DNA of 8,196 bases from Spirochaetaceae bacterium UBA1306 (GCA_002307245.1 DBTW01000136.1:1-8196), one strand, 5' to 3'. Positions 1-6,008 are shown, counted from the stretch's first letter. Notes: a model not told the origin generated them from the sequence alone. Translations and numbers: made by a program.

Positions 1-362
1 TCGCGGTCGTTTCGGGCAAATGCACGGTTAGCGGCCGCGGCGAGCTCTACGTATTCCTCGTCGATGACCGGACCTTTGCTCTCCCCCTAAACGGGCTCCA
101 GACGGCGAGGATTCGGGTGGATACGCAGCCGGGCGCTAAAATGAGCTTCGCCTTTTCCTTCCGCGTTTGCCAGGGCCGGTATGGCCTCCGCTGCTATCTG
201 GACGAGAACGGGAATGGGAAGTTGGATAAAGGCCTCTTCGGTCCGAACGAGCCTTGGGGAATGAGCTGGCAAGGGGCACGCTCATGGAGGATGCCGGTTT
301 TCGCCGATATCGCCTTCACCGTCGACGGGGACCTTCGCTATCCCTCGCTGGACCTTGAGTGA
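1..362 (+). CDS. DUF2141 family protein (C-terminal part, cut by window start)
   Basis: The frame starting at base 3 is open from the window edge to the TGA at 360-362, giving about 119 residues; the true start lies outside. The C-terminal half reads YGLRCYLDENGNGKLDKG, then GPNEPWGMS, and ends FADIAFTVDGD. This is the DUF2141 signature (a GxYxxxxxxDENGNGKLD turn, an EPxG segment, then a FxDaAFxVdgd strand). Members are usually secreted or periplasmic beta-rich proteins of about 140-160 residues with no proven function. The N-terminal strand TVSGRGELYVFLVDD fits the family pattern of a property-adding beta sandwich. Its stop overlaps a GTG (gaGTGA) that is probably the true start of the next gene, so it seems to be the first visible member of a coupled operon with two membrane proteins. 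The family call is firm; the role is unknown. Confidence 0.8.
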   Translation, partial: AVVSGKCTVSGRGELYVFLVDDRTFALPLNGLQTARIRVDTQPGAKMSFAFSFRVCQGRYGLRCYLDENGNGKLDKGLFGPNEPWGMSWQGARSWRMPVFADIAFTVDGDLRYPSLDLE

Positions 363-423
363 CAAAGACCGCGCGGAAGGCTAATCCTCCCATCCCGTCA
401 AAGCCCTGCTCCTGTCGCTCTGG

Positions 424-975
424 ATGTACCTGGGCGGACCGGCAGTCTGGGGGGCCTGGGTCAGCATGCGGCTAGAAATCATGCAACCTTCCGAATTCCT
501 CGCTTGCCTCCTGCCTTGGGGCGTGGCAATCGGCCTCGCTTTCTTAGCCGCCCATCTCGCGAATGCCGCGAGGCCTCAAGCCTCTGCGCGGGTCCACTGT
601 GCCTTGGTGACCGCTTTCGGGACCATGGGCACCTTCGGATTCCTCGCTCTGCCCGCGAGCTCAGGGGGCCCTAGTCAATGGATCCAAGGGGCATTGGCCG
701 GCGCTTCGCTGGTTGGCTTGTTCTTCCCTTTCTTCTCTATCGCGATATTCGATACCCTCTCGGCCGGTCCTGGCGCTCTCGCCTTTCTCTACGATTACAG
801 TCGGATATCCTGGCTCCTGGGCCTAGCGTGCTATGTCGCGTCCGTTCTTTGGTCGGGCGCATTCTCTCGCGCGGGGATTTTGGGGATTCTAGGCTTGGCC
901 TTTCCCCTCAGCATGAGCGCCGTGCTCCTCTGGAAGAGCGCCCGCGCGAAGCGAATGGAGATGATCGGTGACTAA
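424..975 (+). CDS. Polytopic membrane protein of unknown function (probable 5' frameshift)
   Basis: The 183-residue frame from ATG 424 is mostly hydrophobic, with about five membrane segments: roughly residues 1-15, 26-46, 60-78, 88-108 and 130-170, and a basic tail (KSARAKRMEM). I do not recognise the family. The ATG at 424 has no ribosome-binding site and starts inside a hydrophobic stretch. The GTG at 359, overlapping the upstream stop as GTGA, would encode VTKTARKANPPIPSK, a basic cytoplasmic start. In the next frame ALLLSLWMYLGG follows immediately. One missing base around 390-406 would join the two into a protein of about 205 residues that obeys the positive-inside rule. So the gene is either frameshifted in this genome or carries a sequence error. 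It overlaps the downstream iron-sulfur membrane gene by 8 bases, so a shared redox or transport task is plausible but unproven. Confidence 0.65.
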   Translation: MYLGGPAVWGAWVSMRLEIMQPSEFLACLLPWGVAIGLAFLAAHLANAARPQASARVHCALVTAFGTMGTFGFLALPASSGGPSQWIQGALAGASLVGLFFPFFSIAIFDTLSAGPGALAFLYDYSRISWLLGLACYVASVLWSGAFSRAGILGILGLAFPLSMSAVLLWKSARAKRMEMIGD

Positions 976-1474
976 ACGGAGAGACATGCAGGCGAGCGCA
1001 ATTCGCTGGATCGTGAAGCTTTTGCTTCTCCTCGCTTTTTCGTCTTTGGTCGCCTTCGGGCGCGAACGGTTTTGGTTGCCTATCATGCTCGCGGGGATCA
1101 TTTCTTGCCCTTTTCTGGGGCGCTGGTATTGTCGATGGGCATGCCCGGTCGATTGCGCGTCGTCCTGTGTGCGAGTCGCAAAATCTTGCGCGAATAAGGG
1201 TAGCCCTCGGGCTTACCCAAGGAGGGCGGGCTCGAGGTTCTTGCGCGAGCCATGGTTTCGCGCTCTCTGGTTCGCCTCTCTGGCATTAATTTTCGTCGCG
1301 TGTTTGGTGTCGGGATCGCGCGTAGAATTGTTCCTCCGGATCACCGCGCTGGGTGTCCTCTGTGTCGTCTTCTTCTCTCCGGGACTCTGGTGCGGGTCGC
1401 TCTGTCCCTGGGGAGGGTCAATGCTCCTGCTCGAGCGATTGCGCAAGCGCCTTCGCGGGATAATGCATCGGTGA
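968..1474 (+). CDS. Membrane 4Fe-4S protein, NapH/CcoG-like (Fer4_5 type)
   Basis: This is a 168-residue membrane protein with about four helices: roughly 14-31, 35-51, 97-117 and 121-141. Two CxxxCP motifs sit at helix ends: GRWYCRWACPVDC (C55, C59, plus C63, C67 and C74) and GLWCGSLCPWGG (C142, C146). This paired arrangement is the hallmark of the NapH/NosR/CcoG polyferredoxin membrane domain, which passes electrons across the membrane. Unlike NapH it has no soluble CxxCxxCxxxCP ferredoxin domain after the last helix; it ends in a basic tail (LRKRLRGIMHR). The GTG at 968 has GGAG seven bases upstream and overlaps the previous stop; an ATG at 986 with its own GGAG is the alternative. The extra Cys cluster C63-C67-C74 after the first motif is unusual. 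A metal- or disulfide-linked redox role with the neighbouring membrane protein is an inference. Confidence 0.8.
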   Translation: MTKRRDMQASAIRWIVKLLLLLAFSSLVAFGRERFWLPIMLAGIISCPFLGRWYCRWACPVDCASSCVRVAKSCANKGSPRAYPRRAGSRFLREPWFRALWFASLALIFVACLVSGSRVELFLRITALGVLCVVFFSPGLWCGSLCPWGGSMLLLERLRKRLRGIMHR

Positions 1475-1513
1475 TCCTGGCGAAGGGCGAGGCTTTGCTT
1501 ATGTGCCCAGGGG

Positions 1514-2206
1514 CTACGAATGCAGGAAGGCGAGCGCCGATGCAGTCCGGCATCCAACGATAGCCGGGGCCTCATGGACGAGTCCGTCATCCTCGAGGGC
1601 AGCAACCATGAATAAGGCGAAATCGACTCGACGCGTCATGTTGCTCGCGAGAATAGGATCGCCCACATGCCTGCTCCAGACTGGGAGCCCCTGGCTCTCT
1701 CCCTCTTCGAGGTCGCTTCCCCGCACGACTGTCCACCTTCGATCGCTGGCGAAGATCCGACGGCAGGCTTCGACTTGATCATCTATCTCCACTGCCCCGA
1801 GCAGGCGCCCGAGCCAAGCGGCGATTTTCGTTATGCGCTTGAAGCTCGGCGAGTACAGGTCGTGGCCGTCGCGCGTGATGTGCCAGCCGCAGGAGAATAC
1901 TATTCGCGCGTCAGGAGCCGCGTAGTCGAGCACGGCCTGGGCGGTACCCGATGAATACTGCCTTACTCCCCAAGGAACGAGGACCGTGAGCACTCCATCG
2001 CAGCCGGAGACGGCTTGTTGGATCACGCTGCGGTCGTTCGTAGCCCCGGGAACGATCGTCATGCGATCCTTGAACACCTCGAGCTTGTCGACGCTGCGCT
2101 CCCGGCAGACGCCGACTACCTCATAGCAGCGGCTCAGGCAGTGCCGCACCATGTACTGACCGAGCTTTCCCGAAGCTCCAACGATGCAAACTTTCTTCTT
2201 GCTCAT
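1514..2206 (-). CDS. NAD(P)-binding NmrA-like / atypical SDR protein
   Basis: A complete 230-residue protein. The N-terminus KKVCIVGASGKLGQYMVRHCL is a Rossmann beta-alpha-beta with the GxxGxxG-type loop (GASGKLG) at residues 10-16. Next comes a CRERSVDKL basic stretch, as in NADP-preferring members, then the strand GCDGVLTVLVPWG and DARIVFSCGWH. The C-terminal part RWTVVRGSDLEEG...NMTRRVDFALFMVAALEDDGLVHEAP follows the usual NAD(P)H-binding (PF13460) pattern, where a shared segment ends near an LVHKAP-like motif. The protein is therefore full length. There is no clear YxxxK catalytic pair, so it may be a redox sensor or an atypical reductase. Its ATG overlaps the stop of the small membrane protein gene (ATGA), which points to translational coupling in the sigma factor operon. 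The substrate is unknown. Confidence 0.85.
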   Translation of the reverse strand: MSKKKVCIVGASGKLGQYMVRHCLSRCYEVVGVCRERSVDKLEVFKDRMTIVPGATNDRSVIQQAVSGCDGVLTVLVPWGVRQYSSGTAQAVLDYAAPDARIVFSCGWHITRDGHDLYSPSFKRITKIAAWLGRLLGAVEIDDQVEACRRIFASDRRWTVVRGSDLEEGESQGLPVWSRHVGDPILASNMTRRVDFALFMVAALEDDGLVHEAPAIVGCRTASALAFLHS

Positions 2207-2526
2207 GGCTTTTCGTCAGCCGGGATCGCTTGATCGGCCTCCTCCTGCATATAGCCGCGAAGCTTCTTCTTCCGCTTGCGATCGCTCTTGCCGCCTGAGC
2301 CTCCGCTCGATCCGGTACCCTTGAAAAGGATGGAGCACAGGATGAAGAGACCCCATCCTTGCCAGTAGCTAATCGCCTTGAAACCGAAAATCTCCGGCAT
2401 GAGGGAGTTCCAAAGGAGCATGACGACCCAGCCGAAGAGGAAGGCCAGTCCTATCGCGAGGATGCCGATGCCGATCCCCAGCGCGATCTTCTCTCCCAGG
2501 CTCCGCTCTTCCCACCAATTACCCAT
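2203..2526 (-). CDS. Small two-helix membrane protein, partner of the ECF sigma factor
   Basis: A 107-residue protein. The first membrane helix spans about 14-39 (IALGIGIGILAIGLAFLFGWVV and on), followed by LLWNSLMPEIFGFKAISYWQGWGLFILCSILF, with a second helix at about 53-68. The tail is Gly/Ser-rich, then strongly basic (SDRKRKKKLRGY), then acidic. The core pattern FGWxVMLLWNxLMPxIFGxxxIxYWQxxGLxxLxxILF recurs in small membrane proteins that I associate with ECF sigma operons in Bacteroidetes and other phyla; I name no Pfam family. It starts 18 bases after the sigma factor stop, with GGGAG nine bases upstream of ATG 2526, and overlaps the next gene. A role as a membrane anchor or anti-sigma-like regulator is an inference from position. 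It has no zinc-binding HxxxCxxC anti-sigma motif. Confidence 0.75.
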   Translation of the reverse strand: MGNWWEERSLGEKIALGIGIGILAIGLAFLFGWVVMLLWNSLMPEIFGFKAISYWQGWGLFILCSILFKGTGSSGGSGGKSDRKRKKKLRGYMQEEADQAIPADEKP

Positions 2527-2544
2527 GTTCTTGCTCTCCCTTCG

Positions 2545-3108
2545 TCATTCTTCGATCCAGTGCCTCAAGGCCCTGGAAAGGTTTTTTATCGCGTAGCGCT
2601 TACGCGCCATGAGCGTGTCGATGCTTTCGCCGGTCGCCTTGGCGATTTCGCGGAAGGTCTGGCCGCCGAAGACCTGCGCCTCCACGACTTGCCGCTGATT
2701 CATGGGCAGGGCGCGTAAGGCGTCGTTCAGGGCCTCCGCGAGGCTGTCCCGGACGAATGCGTCCTGCGGGTCGAGGCCGATGTCGGAGATAATCTCGGCG
2801 AGAGTCTCCTCGGCAAGGTTCGATTCCCCCGCCGCGGCCCGCGCCTTGTCGCGCCGCCAGGCGTCGATGATCCGCCTGGTGAGCAGGGAATTGATCCAGG
2901 CCGGGAGGTTGATGATTCCCGATACCAGCGAAAGGCGCGCCGCGGTCTCGGCGTAGACCTCGTGCACGAGATCCTCGGCTTCCTCGAGGCTTCGGCCCGT
3001 GGCGCGGAGCCGGGCGATGAATCGTGGCTTTTCGCTGCGGTAGGCTGCCTCGAGCCGCTTTTGGGAATCTTCCGCCGCGCGAGCTGTTTCGTTGCTCATG
3101 GTATTCAT
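2545..3108 (-). CDS. ECF-type RNA polymerase sigma factor
   Basis: A sigma-70 family factor with only regions 2 and 4, as in ECF sigma factors. With the start chosen here it has 187 residues. Region 2 covers about 25-88, with EEAEDLVHEVYAETAARL (the usual DLVQEVF-like core-binding helix) and LPAWINSLLTRRIIDAWRRDK (region 2.3-2.4). Region 4 covers about 130-182: LRALPMNQRQVVEAQVFGGQTFREIA, a helix-turn-helix, then LMARKRYAIKNLSRAL. The linker between them is about 45 residues and acidic. ATG 3108 (MNT) and ATG 3099 (MSNE) are both possible, and neither has a good ribosome-binding site. A frame extension to ATG 3183 reads through a T-rich, uncoded-looking stretch and is rejected. It heads an operon with a small membrane protein and an NmrA-like protein, which suggests membrane-signal or redox control of its own regulon. 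Confidence 0.9.
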   Translation of the reverse strand: MNTMSNETARAAEDSQKRLEAAYRSEKPRFIARLRATGRSLEEAEDLVHEVYAETAARLSLVSGIINLPAWINSLLTRRIIDAWRRDKARAAAGESNLAEETLAEIISDIGLDPQDAFVRDSLAEALNDALRALPMNQRQVVEAQVFGGQTFREIAKATGESIDTLMARKRYAIKNLSRALRHWIEE

Positions 3109-3139
3109 GAATATCGACGGACGAGGCCTGGTTTCCGTG

Positions 3140-3210
3140 CGTCCCGGATATAGAAAAAAAGATTTCTTCAGGCTGTGCGGCATCCGTCATCGCGTTATAA
3201 TCCGAAGTCG
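3140..3210. promoter_or_regulatory. AT-rich divergent promoter region
   Basis: Between the sigma factor operon (-) and the propeller lipoprotein (+) lies the most AT-rich patch of the window, including an A7 run near 3154-3160. On the + strand a perfect TATAAT (3196-3201) sits where a transcript would start near 3208, leaving about a 20-base leader that holds the GGAGGAGG ribosome site at 3215-3222. No good -35 hexamer is seen 16-18 bases upstream, so the call rests on the -10 alone. On the - strand TATAAC and a TCTATAT sequence are weak candidates for the sigma operon. No clear ECF GGAAC/CGTC pair at normal spacing was found, so autoregulation is not supported by sequence. Confidence 0.4.
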
Positions 3211-3214
3211 GCCT

Positions 3215-3222
3215 GGAGGAGG
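3215..3222 (+). promoter_or_regulatory. Ribosome-binding site deciding the lipoprotein start
   Basis: GGAGGAGG is a near-perfect Shine-Dalgarno match. It lies 5 bases (from its 3' end) before GTG 3228, too close to GTG 3222 and too far from ATG 3237, so GTG 3228 is preferred. Confidence 0.6.
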
Positions 3223-3227
3223 TGGGG

Positions 3228-5183
3228 GTGACGCGCATGGCTCGGCCTGTCGGGATTCTCGGTCTCGTCCCTGGCCTCTTCGCCTTTATGTCCTGTCCAG
3301 GTTCGGCGGGAAGCGGCTCGGGCATCCAGGCGCCTGCTTTCTCCATCGCCTCGGGGACCTACGAGACGGATCAGGTGGTGGAGATCAGCTGTCGCACGGC
3401 AGGGGCACTAATACATTATACGACCGACAGGACCGACCCGACGCTCGCCTCGCCCCTCTATGCCGGGCCGCTGAACGTCGAGGGCGATTGCTCTCGGATG
3501 CTGATACGCGCTATAGCGGTCGTTGACGGCGAGGGTTCTTCGGTGAGCAGCTTGGACGTCTCGATCGTGCGGCCGCCCCTTTCTTCATGGCGAAGGATCA
3601 GCGATTATAAGGGCGAGGCGATCGGACGGCTGTGCTGGGGCAATGACGAGTTCGTCGCCTTGAGCGCGTATCCGATCGAGGGCGGCGGCGGCGGCAGCTA
3701 TCGAGGCGAGATCTTAAGGAGCGCCGACGCCGCATCTTGGAAGATCCATGACGCACCTTGGTATTCTTGGGCTTGCCTGACCTTCGGCGGCGGGCTATTT
3801 ATCGCCGCTCAAGGAAACCATATATACGCGAGCGCCGACGCCGAGTCCTGGGCGGAGGTATATCTCGACGTTGATTTTCAATGCAACGACCTGGCTTACG
3901 GCGGGGGGACCTATATCGCCGTGGGGGATAGGGGACTCATCTATTCGAGCCATGACGGGCGCGCGTGGGCGCGGCAGGCGCGGAGCGTCTCAGGGGATCG
4001 ACCGAACTTGAATGCCGTCGCCTACGATCCCCAAGGCCTATTCCTGGTCGTCGGCGATTCCGACCAAATATGGTCGAGCAGCGATCTGATCAAGTGGTCC
4101 GCCCAGCAAGGCAAATATAATAGCTATTATCAGGATGTGTCTTGCGGGGCCGGCACCTCTGTCGCGACGGATACATATGAAGGTGGCGTGGACTTCGCGG
4201 GCGGTCTTTTCTTCCGCCTGACCTGCGGCGCCAAGCGGGGCCAAACGAGCTTGGATGGGAAAGACTGGGTCGACGGCAATCTTTCCGCCTCGGGCGGCCT
4301 AGGGCATGTGGCCTTCGGTGGCGGCGTCTACGTCGCATCGATGGCCGGGGGCATGAACGGCATCCTAACCAGTAAAAACGGCGTCGACTGGGAGGAGTGC
4401 ACGGAATTTCCCGGCGGCTTGAAGGCCATCGCGGCTTGCGATTCACGCTTCGTCGCCGTGGGCCTCCACGGCGAGCTCCGCACGAGCGAGGACGGCTCGT
4501 CTTGGCGGTCTCATCATCCCCTAACCGCCGAAACGCTCTGCGCCGTCGCCGCAGGAGGCGGCGTTTGCGTCGCCGGGGGCTCGGGCGGCGCTCTCTTGCG
4601 GAGCGATGGGGGAGCTCCCTGGGCCTTGATCGACGGCGAGACCACCAAGAATGTCACGGGACTAACGTACGGAAAGGCCGGTTTCGTGGCGGTAACGGAC
4701 GTCGGGACGATCCTGTGCAGCTCAAACGGAATTTCGTGGGCGGCCTATACCCCCGGGGTTGCGGCCTCGTTTTCGAGCGTCGTATCCGGTAATGGCGTCG
4801 AGGTCGCGGCGGGCTCCCGGGCGCTTCTTGTCCGAAGCGGCGACTCCACCTGGTCCGATGCACAGTGGATAGATCGGGGCACTGTCTACAGAAATTATTT
4901 CGCCGCGGGCCATTTTGTCCAATACTCTGATCTGGGCTATTCCCAGAGCGACGATGGCCTAGCCTGGCGATTGGTCTATCCCGGCAGCGCGGATTGCCCC
5001 ATTTGCGTAGCCGAGGCTGGCGAACATTATATCGGAGCAGGCGGCTCAGGGATCCTCGCGAGCAGGGACGGCCTTTCCTGGGCAGTATGCCGTCACTCGA
5101 GAAGTGAACAGACTATGGGCGTCGCGTTCGCCAAGGGCATCTCGGTTGCGATCGGCCCGACTTCGATTCTTGTATCGCCCTAG
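3228..5183 (+). CDS. Lipoprotein: CHB_HEX_C domain plus Asp-box propeller repeats
   Basis: About 651 residues from GTG 3228, which has GGAGGAGG a few bases upstream (GTG 3222 and ATG 3237 are alternatives). A short basic start and hydrophobic stretch end in LFAFMSC, a loose lipobox with Cys at residue 23. Residues ~34-115 form a CHB_HEX_C domain: PAFSIASGTYETDQVVEI, then IHYTTDRTDPT and SPLYAGP, the typical immunoglobulin-like module. The rest is repeats of about 38-55 residues: a YGGGxFVAVGxxGxI-type strand pair ending in an Asp-box-like SxDGxxW. I count twelve boxes (for example SHDGRAW, SEDGSSW, SRDGLSW), enough for one large or two smaller beta propellers. A thirteenth unit stops at SILVSP, just before its box, where the palindrome begins. 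The likely role is surface binding of a ligand or matrix; no catalytic residues are evident. Related architectures are common in spirochaetes. Confidence 0.85.
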   Translation: MTRMARPVGILGLVPGLFAFMSCPGSAGSGSGIQAPAFSIASGTYETDQVVEISCRTAGALIHYTTDRTDPTLASPLYAGPLNVEGDCSRMLIRAIAVVDGEGSSVSSLDVSIVRPPLSSWRRISDYKGEAIGRLCWGNDEFVALSAYPIEGGGGGSYRGEILRSADAASWKIHDAPWYSWACLTFGGGLFIAAQGNHIYASADAESWAEVYLDVDFQCNDLAYGGGTYIAVGDRGLIYSSHDGRAWARQARSVSGDRPNLNAVAYDPQGLFLVVGDSDQIWSSSDLIKWSAQQGKYNSYYQDVSCGAGTSVATDTYEGGVDFAGGLFFRLTCGAKRGQTSLDGKDWVDGNLSASGGLGHVAFGGGVYVASMAGGMNGILTSKNGVDWEECTEFPGGLKAIAACDSRFVAVGLHGELRTSEDGSSWRSHHPLTAETLCAVAAGGGVCVAGGSGGALLRSDGGAPWALIDGETTKNVTGLTYGKAGFVAVTDVGTILCSSNGISWAAYTPGVAASFSSVVSGNGVEVAAGSRALLVRSGDSTWSDAQWIDRGTVYRNYFAAGHFVQYSDLGYSQSDDGLAWRLVYPGSADCPICVAEAGEHYIGAGGSGILASRDGLSWAVCRHSRSEQTMGVAFAKGISVAIGPTSILVSP

Positions 5184-5287
5184 TGTCCCGTATTATTCAC
5201 AAGGCTTAATGCCCGCGCCGCCACCGCCATGCGGTCGGGCATTTGCGTAATCATGCGTTGAGCAAAGCGAATAATACGGGACACTAG
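5180..5287. mobile_element. 108-bp nested palindrome, MITE-like or IS remnant
   Basis: Perfect 19-bp inverted arms: CTAGTGTCCCGTATTATTC at 5180-5198 and its exact complement at 5269-5287. Nested inside are AATGCCCG (5208-5215) with CGGGCATT (5236-5243), and ACCGC-CAT-GCGGT (5223-5235). The outer ends are CTAG on both sides, so the structure can be read as a 4-bp CTAG target duplication flanking 15-bp terminal repeats that start TGTCCCG. CTAG-type duplications are known for IS5-group elements, so a MITE mobilised by such a transposase is one reading. No transposase can be encoded in this length. There is no T-run after the stem, so it is not a standard terminator, although a transcript through it would fold strongly. 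The left TAG is the stop codon of the propeller lipoprotein gene. Confidence 0.7.
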
Positions 5288-5401
5288 CCACCGAGGAGTC
5301 CCCGCCGGCGGTCGCGCGCAAGATCATGGAACTCCTGCGCGATGCCGGTCTGCTTCATTTTTCGGTTTCGCTCATCCTCCGCAATCATGTATACTTGCCG
5401 T
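5288..5401. other. Intergenic stretch with coding-like scrap
   Basis: No complete gene is evident here. The + frame gives TEESPPAVARKIMELLRDAG with high GC at third codon positions up to about 5345, then base use becomes AT-richer. The opposite strand offers MKQTGIAQEFHDLARDR and a few more residues, ending at the TAG in the right palindrome arm. Either could be the leftover end of a gene broken when the palindrome arrived. The piece is too short to assign. Confidence 0.3.
5367..5395 (+). promoter_or_regulatory. Candidate promoter for the matrixin-like gene
   Basis: TATACT at 5390-5395 matches the -10 box at five of six positions. A weak TTCGCT (5367-5372) sits 17 bases upstream. The predicted start of transcription falls at or near ATG 5402, and no Shine-Dalgarno sequence precedes that ATG, so the transcript may be leaderless. 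Single-site evidence only. Confidence 0.35.
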
Positions 5402-5998
5402 ATGGCAGGAATCAAGCAGATCGTCACGGCCGCCCTCGGACTCATCCTCGCTATGGCAGGCTGCTCCCGCGAGGGCCTCGGCGCCCCAGCCGGCGGGCCC
5501 CACAAGCGATCGCCGGGCGCGATCCAGTACTATTTCGACAAGGGCGCAAGCGACGCGCTCGAGCTGGGCGCGCGCGAAAGCTTCCAGCTTTGGTCCGACG
5601 CGACGAAGCTCGAGTTTTCCTACGCCGGCAAGGCGGCGCCTCGCGTCGCGCGCGATGGGCGGAACGTCGTCGCGTTCGCGAAGAAGTGGCCGAACGAGCT
5701 GCCGATAAGCGCCGCCGCCTGGTGCAAGGCCTACCTCGACAAGGCGGGGAACATAGCCGAGGCGGACATCCTCCTCAACGCCCAGGCCTATTCCTTCACG
5801 ACGAAGCGCGAGGCGAAGCCAGGCAGCCTCTACATCGAGGACGTCCTCGCGAAGGAGATCGGACGGAGCTTGGGCTTAGGCTTGGGCGGCGAGGCCGGCG
5901 ATCGGTACCGCTCGGCCCAGGCGGGCGACGGCTTCGAGCCGGGCATAGACCCGGCCGATATGGCTGCCTACCTGTCCCTCTACGCGGCGGGGCAGTGA
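5402..5998 (+). CDS. Matrixin-like lipoprotein with degenerate zinc motif
   Basis: 198 residues from ATG 5402. MAGIKQIVTAALGLILAMAGC is a lipoprotein signal with Cys at 21. IQYYFD (41-46) and the region ARESFQLWSDATKLEFSY (57-74) match the start of matrixin/metzincin catalytic domains (xIxYxF..., then an AFxxWsxvtxlxF helix). NIAEADILLNAQAYSFT (117-133) matches the GxIxxADIvLN strand, and YIEDVLAKEIGRSLGLGLG (144-162) aligns with the family's VLLHEIGHALGLGHS active-site helix. In the HExxHxxGxxH motif the His residues are Lys151, Arg155 and Leu161, while Glu152 and the LGLG turn are kept. Active zinc binding is therefore unlikely, so this is probably a pseudoprotease with a binding role. An in-frame start further up (5342 or 5387) would precede the signal peptide and is rejected. 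It converges on the HD gene with only 10 bases between the stops. Confidence 0.8.
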   Translation: MAGIKQIVTAALGLILAMAGCSREGLGAPAGGPHKRSPGAIQYYFDKGASDALELGARESFQLWSDATKLEFSYAGKAAPRVARDGRNVVAFAKKWPNELPISAAAWCKAYLDKAGNIAEADILLNAQAYSFTTKREAKPGSLYIEDVLAKEIGRSLGLGLGGEAGDRYRSAQAGDGFEPGIDPADMAAYLSLYAAGQ

Positions 5999-6008
5999 GG
6001 GGCGGGAA

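Noticed and set aside
390..410. Programmed -1 frameshift site joining GTG 359 to the membrane protein frame
   Set aside because: No X XXY YYZ slippery heptamer in the needed frame and no evident downstream pseudoknot; a deletion or sequence error is simpler.
1475..1513. Terminator between the convergent iron-sulfur and NmrA-like genes
   Set aside because: 39 bases with no usable stem or T-run.
3109..3183. N-terminal extension of the sigma factor to ATG 3183
   Set aside because: It crosses the AT-rich promoter-like patch (run of T codons) and has no ECF-like content.
2600..3346. 248-codon open frame on - overlapping the sigma factor
   Set aside because: It lies in another frame of the sigma gene, rich in Arg/Gly/Pro/Ala as expected for a GC-rich shadow; the sigma frame has clear domain motifs.
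5180..5287. The palindrome as a Rho-independent terminator
   Set aside because: No T-run follows the stem, and the arms are far apart and unusually long.
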